From: Arthrinium phaeospermum
Lineage: Eukaryota; Ascomycota; Sordariomycetes; Amphisphaeriales; Apiosporaceae
Reading direction: 5' to 3'
Assembly: GCA_006503535.1 (NCBI GenBank)
Contig: QYRS01000008.1
Location: 372,001-436,000 of the forward strand
DNA: 64,000 nucleotides
The first letter of the stretch is position 1, and the number at the start of each line of letters is the position of its first letter. Positions 58,970 to 64,000 of the stretch are shown piece by piece. Below the pieces are notes generated by a model. The model was given only the letters and a program-made list of their open reading frames with translations, was not told the origin of the DNA and ran no database searches. The position numbers and the translations under genes were made by a program.

Positions 58970-59986
58970 AATGGCACTCGCAGGCCAAGCCGACAGTCGT
59001 ATTGGGGTCAACGCTGAAACCCCAAGCAGCAGCTTAAGGGAGGAAGGTCCTTTGATCTCCCCGAGAATGGCAACCCTCTCAGATACACCATCTCCCACCT
59101 ACCCCGATCTTTACATCGAATAGACATCTGCATTGTGTCCATATCTTGCCTCACGGCAGAATGGATTGGCCACACAACACGTTCCTTATCATTCAAAACC
59201 ACCATGGCGTCTCTTCAAATTCTCGATGGGTTCGTTATACGTCAGGATGGAGGACCTCGATACTCTTCTCCTGACCCCGTATGCGCTGTTTCACCACAAT
59301 GGCACACGCAGACACGCACACGAAGCCTCTCATGGTCCTAATCTGGGCTGCATTTTGTTTTTCCTCATGCAATACACTTTCTGCTAGGAGTTCAGGGCGT
59401 TGAAGTGGAATCTTCGTCATATTTTGCCTGGTTTCTCTCCCACTCGCGCGCACTCATCCATGAAATGATCAATGGGTCGGCTTTGATGCAATGCATTTTC
59501 TTTTGCACACGGACGGGAATCATCACTCAAATGGGGATGGGGGTTTATCTGCATCAGGCGTTGACATTTTATCTTTTTTTCTCTCTCCCATTCTGACACC
59601 GAAAACCCCCCCTATTTGCCTTGCACAGTCCTGATTATATCGCAATGAACGATATGCGAGCGGCCGGCATTTCCGCTCGCCACAGCGAGGAGATAGTCTC
59701 AATAAGGTAGTAATACAGATTGAGCGTAGCTTTTGGATACTTGAAGGGTATTTAACTGTAATCTGCTTTTTCTTGCGATGACTCGCGTGACTCGACCGGG
59801 CGTCGTATGCCAGAGCAACATCGCTAACACCGTGACCATATGGGAGAGAAAGCAGGCTGGCTATATATCACCCATGTATGCGTCATTCTTTGCAGAGACA
59901 GTGTGGCCTATGACCCCAGTCTACTCCTACAGGGCTTTCTTTCCTTCGTCACCACTATCTACAGGCATGTTCTCGTCATCGACGCA
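58970..59986. other. Tail-to-tail spacer between the RING gene and the kinase-like gene
   Basis: One kilobase between convergent genes, presumably two 3'UTRs. It is T-rich near 59568-59590. No gene was recognised. Confidence 0.5.
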
Positions 59987-61235
59987 TCACAGTTTGGATG
60001 ACCTAGACCCGCCGCCAGTCTGATCCCCTCCCTTCATCTCCTTCTCGACCAGAGTCCAGGCGAACTCGGCCAGAGGGTACATGGCCTCAGCGTGGTTGCG
60101 GGCCTTCTCGCTGCTGGCCTGACGCGTGGCGACGCGGGCCGCGATGCCCTGGCAGATGGCCGAGAGGCGGAACACGCTGAAGGCGACGGCCCAGTTCATC
60201 TCGGGGCGCGGGTCCCAGCCCGCGGTGGCGGCGTACCACTCCATGAGCTCGGCGGGGGCCGGCAGGCCCGGGGTGCGGCCGGGGAGGAAGGCCTCGCTCG
60301 AGCCGGCGTGGCGCATCGCGCTGCTTCTGCCGCCGCCGCTGGGGTCGCCCGACGCGATGTAGAAGGGGTGCATGATGTTGGCCAGGTCCGACAGCGGGTG
60401 CCCGACCGTGCTCATCTCCCAGTCCAGGATGCCGATGACGCGCGGCTCGGTGCGGTGGAAGACCAGGTTGTCGATCTTGTAGTCGCCGTGGATCAAGGTG
60501 CCGCGGTCGCGGGGTTGGCTCGTCATCTTCGTCGTCGTCGTCTTGTCGCCGCCGCCGAAGAAGGCCAGCAGCTCGTCAAAGTGCGGGAGCTGGCCCACGG
60601 GCTTCTGCGTGTCGGCGTCGACGGCGCGGGCCTGCGCCTCGCAGATCTGGCGCCAGGTCGCGAGTTGGCGGTCGTAGAACCCCTCGCTCTTGCCGTAGGT
60701 CGCGAGCCCGACGTCGGCGGGGCGGACGCGGTGCAGGCGCGCCAGGGTGTCGACGGCGCTCTTCCAGAGGGCGCGGCGCTCGGCGGGCGAGGACGCGTCG
60801 GGCATGGCCGGGTCCTCGAAGATGCGGCCGTCGAGGAACTCCATGATGTAAAAGGGCGTGCCGACGACCGACGCGTCCTCGCAGAGGCAGTACGTCCGCG
60901 GCGTCGGCACGTCCGTCGGGCCCAGCGCCGCCAGGATCCGGTGCTCGCGCTCCACCTTGTGCGCGGCTTTCGACAGCAGCTTTCCCGGCGGCTTCTTGCG
61001 CAGGACGTAGCGTTGGCGGTCGGGCGAGGTGAGCTGGTAGGTCGGGTTCGACTGGCCGAAGCCGAACTACAGATGCGAAAGAAGAATGTCAGCGGATAAC
61101 GAAGATCTGTGTTCGTTCGTTTGTTTGTTTGTTCACCTGCTTCACGTCCAGCGGGACCTTGATCTCGGGCACATGTTTGCTGATGTACTTCTCGAGCGCC
61201 TCGACGTCGATGGGGTGGCGCACACGACCGGCCAT
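59987..61235 (-). CDS. ACAD10/11-type aminoglycoside-phosphotransferase-fold kinase, stand-alone
   Basis: Exons 61235-61137 and 61066-59987 (minus; 70-base intron GTGAAC...TGTAG) give 392 residues. The start MAGRVRHPIDVEALEKYISK resembles the opening of the kinase-like domain of ACAD10/ACAD11. Landmarks are an N-lobe FGFGQSNPTYQL with RYVLRKKPPGKLL (probable ATP-binding Lys), the catalytic HGDYKIDNLVF and the metal-binding ILDWEMSTVGHPLSDLA. In animals this domain is fused to an acyl-CoA dehydrogenase and phosphorylates 4-hydroxyacyl substrates; in fungi it often stands alone, and its substrate here is unknown. The codons are extremely GC-rich, more than in neighbouring genes, which also creates a 335-codon antisense ORF. 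A role in fatty or hydroxy acid breakdown is inferred. Confidence 0.9.
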
Positions 61236-61847
61236 CGTGTGTGTTTCTTCTGTCAATAGGTTGATGGATGAATGGATGGATGGGGAGCGAACGGTAGGCC
61301 CAATAAAACGGAACACGGACAAGTCAATTACTAGATCACGCTATCATGGCAAGACACCAGAGACGATACAAATGTCCAAGTTGTGAGACAGCTTGCCCGC
61401 CCATGACTGGGATTTGAAGTCGACAATTGAAGGGGATAAGACCTGTACCTACTACACCGTCAGCAAGCCCGAAGTTGTCGTGCCGAGGTAAGTGCTGACC
61501 CTGTCCCTTCTGCTGGCCGGCTACCGTTTGAGTCTGCTTTCGTCACTAAAGCCGGGGATCTTCAGTTCCCCAGTTTTGCGGGGGGCGGGGTTGGTGTCCT
61601 CTAGTGGCAGACTTACAGAGCCGCTTGTCGCTCGCTACAATGTAGGTAGGTACTTCCTTACTGCATTCATTGAATACCTCATGTGTGTATTAAGGCAGTG
61701 TCAGTTACTAAGGGGCAACAGGGCGATATTGCGAACTTTCAAGTATAAAGGGTATATACACATATATCTTCTATTTTGGTAAATGCAACCATCCAGGCCA
61801 AGCTAACTCCCCAAGACTTTGACTCCCGTTTTTTACTTCTTCTTCGG
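61236..61847. other. Upstream region of the kinase-like gene
   Basis: About 610 bases between two minus-strand genes. It includes a TGGATGAATGGATGGATGG direct-repeat stretch near 61264-61282 and a TAGGTAGGTA motif near 61645-61654. A stem-like ccccgg/ccccag patch near 61552-61590 was noted but does not form a tRNA. Confidence 0.45.
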
Positions 61848-64000
61848 CTAGGATACGTGCACAAAGCCTCGCTTCTTCACGTTTTGGCTCTCATCAGCAT
61901 CGTCCCAGGTCTCATCGACATAGTTCTTGACGCTCTGGTCTTGCAGCTGCATGCCCACGACCTTGAGAGCAGCAATGTTGTATCCCATCTCGTCCTTTTG
62001 TCGCTTGAGGGCCCTCCTGAGGTTCGCCCGTATTGTGTCGAGCATCACCCGCATGAGCCGAGTCGCTACTATTTGGCTGTGATGAGTCTTGAGCATGAAG
62101 AACAAGATGCGGCAGGTCAGAGGAATGTTCATCGACCGCATGGCGAAGATGTTCAGGAAGGTGAAGAGCATCTCGACCGAGGAGAAAGGGAGGACCAGTA
62201 AAGCATCATGCAGTGACGATGCCTTGATGCGCTGTAGCACCGACATGACATGCTCCTCGGCGCTGATGCCGCCCAGCGCCATGAAAAGGGGGTCGCGTTG
62301 CGGCGGCGCAGCATTGGGATTGGCCTCCTTCGCCTGTTCCCAGTCTTTGATGACATGCAAGTCCGCAAAACCCAACTCGAGGGCTTCGACGATACGCTCA
62401 CCGGCCATCAGTGTTTCCACCGTCTGCTTGCCGGCGGCTGCCACTTCGGCGTTCTCGTCTTCGTTGTCCGGGTCGCGCTCGAGCGAGGTCGTGAGCGTGC
62501 TTTCGTACAGCTCTTCGATTTCCTTTTCGCGCTCTTCTTCGAGGAAGATCTGCTCGTCTGTCTCGTTCCAGACACGGATACTCTTGTCGTGACTGGCACT
62601 GACAATGAAGTTGCCACTGTGACTGACCGCCAGAGCCCAAATTTCGCCATGGTGGCCATCTATCCGCTGGATTTGCTCGAACTTGTCGCCATCCCAGTAT
62701 TTAATGGTGCGGTCTTTGCTGGCACTGAAGAAGTGGTGGCCGTTACCGTCCTGGTTGTGTTGAACAAAGCCAACTTGGAGGATACTGTCCTGGTGGGCAA
62801 ACAGGGCCTTGTGGCAGTCTCCGAAGTCGAGACCCCAGATGCGAACATTCTTGTCGGCAGAGCAAGTGACAATCAGCTTGCTGTCGTAGGAGATATCCAT
62901 GTTCAAGACCGGCAGCTTGTGGCCGTAGAGGTTGAGATACAGCTTGAGCGAGTCTACGAAGAAAACCTTGACCGTGCTATCCAGCAGAGCCACAGCAAGA
63001 TACTTCGCGTCTGGCGAAAACTTGAGACTGAGAATGTCGTCCGCAACCTTCAGAGTACGTGACTGGACCAGCTTTAAGCGGGGGGTTGTCCGTGTTGTTC
63101 CGAGAACCTCTTCTTGGACAATTTGGAAGTTCCAGAACTTGGCTGTCTTGTCCGCGCTGCCTGACACCATGGATCGGCCATCCGGATGCACTTGTAGTGA
63201 CCAAACGGAACCATCATGTGCAGAGACTTCGTCCAGCAGTGCCGCTGATGCGACGTCGAACAGTTCGAGCTTTCCCTCCTTCGTTCCCACAACCACGACC
63301 TTGTCTCCCGGAAGAAACGCGCAGCAGAGTGCGTAGCCACATTCGAATGTCCGGATACAGGACTGTGTCTTGACATTCCATACTTTGAGGCTGCCATTCG
63401 AGGCCGAGGCAAGCATCTTATCATCAGAACTCAGGTCTAAAGAGCGTATATCAGCGCGGTGTCCCGGCATCTCCACGGCGAGGGACCTGGTGTATTCGGT
63501 CGTCGCCTCCTCCTTTTTAGAGCTCTTTTCTTTGATAGCAATGTTGAACAGTTCCAACTGGTTATTAGTGGTGCCAACCAGTAGTTGGAGTCCCTTCTGC
63601 CCATGGTTGTCGGCCCAGTCGACAGATCTTACTTTGCCGCCTGTTCGGACAATAAGATGCTGTGCGAAGGCCTCTGTTACCGAGGCCTTGCTGACATCCT
63701 CTTCGTCGCCGTCCACCTCCATATCCTCATCCTGTGCACCGGTCTTGGCTGCCAGTTTCTCTCTTCTTCTCCTCTTCTTTCGGGCCAGGCTCTTCTTAAT
63801 CTCCGCCTCCGACCGTATTCTCCAGATCTCCACAGCTTTCTCGGGTCCGTGAACGGCGAAGTAGTCGCGTCGGGGGTGGAAGATGATCTCGGTAGCTTTG
63901 TCTTTTCCGTTCCGGAACAAGGTGCCCCTGTCATGGAGGTATTGGATGTTTTGGGGGACGTCGACTTGCTGCTGCGAAGCTGCCAACCCGGCCGTATCTA
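61848..64000 (-). CDS. UTP12: Utp12/Dip2 (WDR3) small-subunit processome protein, C-terminal part (5' end outside window)
   Basis: An uninterrupted minus-strand frame of over 700 codons runs off the right edge; the apparent start at 63986 is a TTG, so the true start lies outside. WD40 repeats are clear from recurring GH-x-WD pairs: SASNGSLKVWNV, SGSADKTAKFWNF, TCSADKNVRIWGL, SASKDRTIKYWDG, SASHDKSIRVWNE. A Lys/Arg-rich insert (LARKKRRRREKLAAK) follows the first visible blade. After residue 520 comes the C-terminal Utp12 domain (ALLVLPFSSVEMLFTFLNIF, then HHSQIVATRLMRVMLDTIRA). Utp12 is part of the UtpB subcomplex of the nucleolar processome that matures 18S rRNA. The missing N-terminus is estimated at 200-250 residues from the yeast length. 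Confidence 0.96.
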   Translation of the reverse strand, partial: DTAGLAASQQQVDVPQNIQYLHDRGTLFRNGKDKATEIIFHPRRDYFAVHGPEKAVEIWRIRSEAEIKKSLARKKRRRREKLAAKTGAQDEDMEVDGDEEDVSKASVTEAFAQHLIVRTGGKVRSVDWADNHGQKGLQLLVGTTNNQLELFNIAIKEKSSKKEEATTEYTRSLAVEMPGHRADIRSLDLSSDDKMLASASNGSLKVWNVKTQSCIRTFECGYALCCAFLPGDKVVVVGTKEGKLELFDVASAALLDEVSAHDGSVWSLQVHPDGRSMVSGSADKTAKFWNFQIVQEEVLGTTRTTPRLKLVQSRTLKVADDILSLKFSPDAKYLAVALLDSTVKVFFVDSLKLYLNLYGHKLPVLNMDISYDSKLIVTCSADKNVRIWGLDFGDCHKALFAHQDSILQVGFVQHNQDGNGHHFFSASKDRTIKYWDGDKFEQIQRIDGHHGEIWALAVSHSGNFIVSASHDKSIRVWNETDEQIFLEEEREKEIEELYESTLTTSLERDPDNEDENAEVAAAGKQTVETLMAGERIVEALELGFADLHVIKDWEQAKEANPNAAPPQRDPLFMALGGISAEEHVMSVLQRIKASSLHDALLVLPFSSVEMLFTFLNIFAMRSMNIPLTCRILFFMLKTHHSQIVATRLMRVMLDTIRANLRRALKRQKDEMGYNIAALKVVGMQLQDQSVKNYVDETWDDADESQNVKKRGFVHVS

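Noticed and set aside
60092..61099. 335-codon plus-strand ORF
   Set aside because: Antisense shadow of the GC-rich kinase-like gene; composition is Ala/Arg/Gly/Val-rich and the sense frame carries the catalytic motifs.
61560..61640. tRNA-like patch (tcctctagtggcaga)
   Set aside because: Resembles a D-arm but no matching acceptor stem, anticodon arm or TTCRA B-box was found.

Overview
The window is nuclear DNA of a filamentous ascomycete (Pezizomycotina), most likely a Sordariomycete. The grounds are short GT-AG introns of about 48-120 bases with CTAAC/CTGAC-like branch sites, C-ending codons in highly expressed genes, fungal-specific protein families (Rax2, Lcl3, Yvc1, Pkr1) and long intergenic stretches rich in TACCTA/TAGGTA motifs. 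The genus cannot be fixed from the sequence alone. No bacterial operon, plasmid, virus, CRISPR array, rRNA gene, convincing tRNA gene or transposase/reverse transcriptase ORF was seen.

Layout. 0-26 kb is moderately gene-dense: the 3' end of PRP39 (U1 snRNP splicing factor), mitochondrial cytochrome c peroxidase CCP1, RAX2 (cortical polarity landmark, minus strand), LCL3 (membrane-anchored nuclease-fold protein, minus), divergent to the vacuolar TRP-type cation channel YVC1, then a small Cys-rich protein, the eRF1 methyltransferase MTQ2, SmD1 (minus), the V-ATPase assembly factor PKR1 (minus) and a large F-box protein. 26-38 kb is almost empty: it holds simple repeats, one AT-rich island and two weak candidate reading frames (minus strand, about 28.5-29.5 kb and 33.3-33.9 kb). 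A fungal zinc-finger regulator lies at 38.0-39.5 kb, followed by 7.2 kb without a recognisable gene. The anaphase-promoting-complex cullin APC2 (46.7-49.3 kb) is followed by 7.3 kb of spacer ending in a CT-rich leader for a RING-finger protein (56.6-59.0 kb). The right end holds an ACAD10/11-type kinase-like protein (minus) and the C-terminal part of the ribosome-biogenesis WD-repeat protein UTP12/DIP2 (minus, cut by the window edge).

The genes do not form one pathway or cluster. They are housekeeping genes (splicing, translation termination, ribosome assembly, cell cycle, mitochondrial peroxide detoxification, V-ATPase assembly, vacuolar calcium release) with two probable regulators (zinc finger, RING) next to unusually long spacers. 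I found no convincing new multi-gene system. The items most worth checking are the four-exon candidate gene in the 12-kb gap, an upstream ORF whose stop overlaps the YVC1 start as ATGA, the CCP1 5'UTR intron and stop-free 66-base intron, and two zinc-binding domains with non-canonical ligand sets. All exon boundaries were derived by hand from reading-frame continuity and splice signals.
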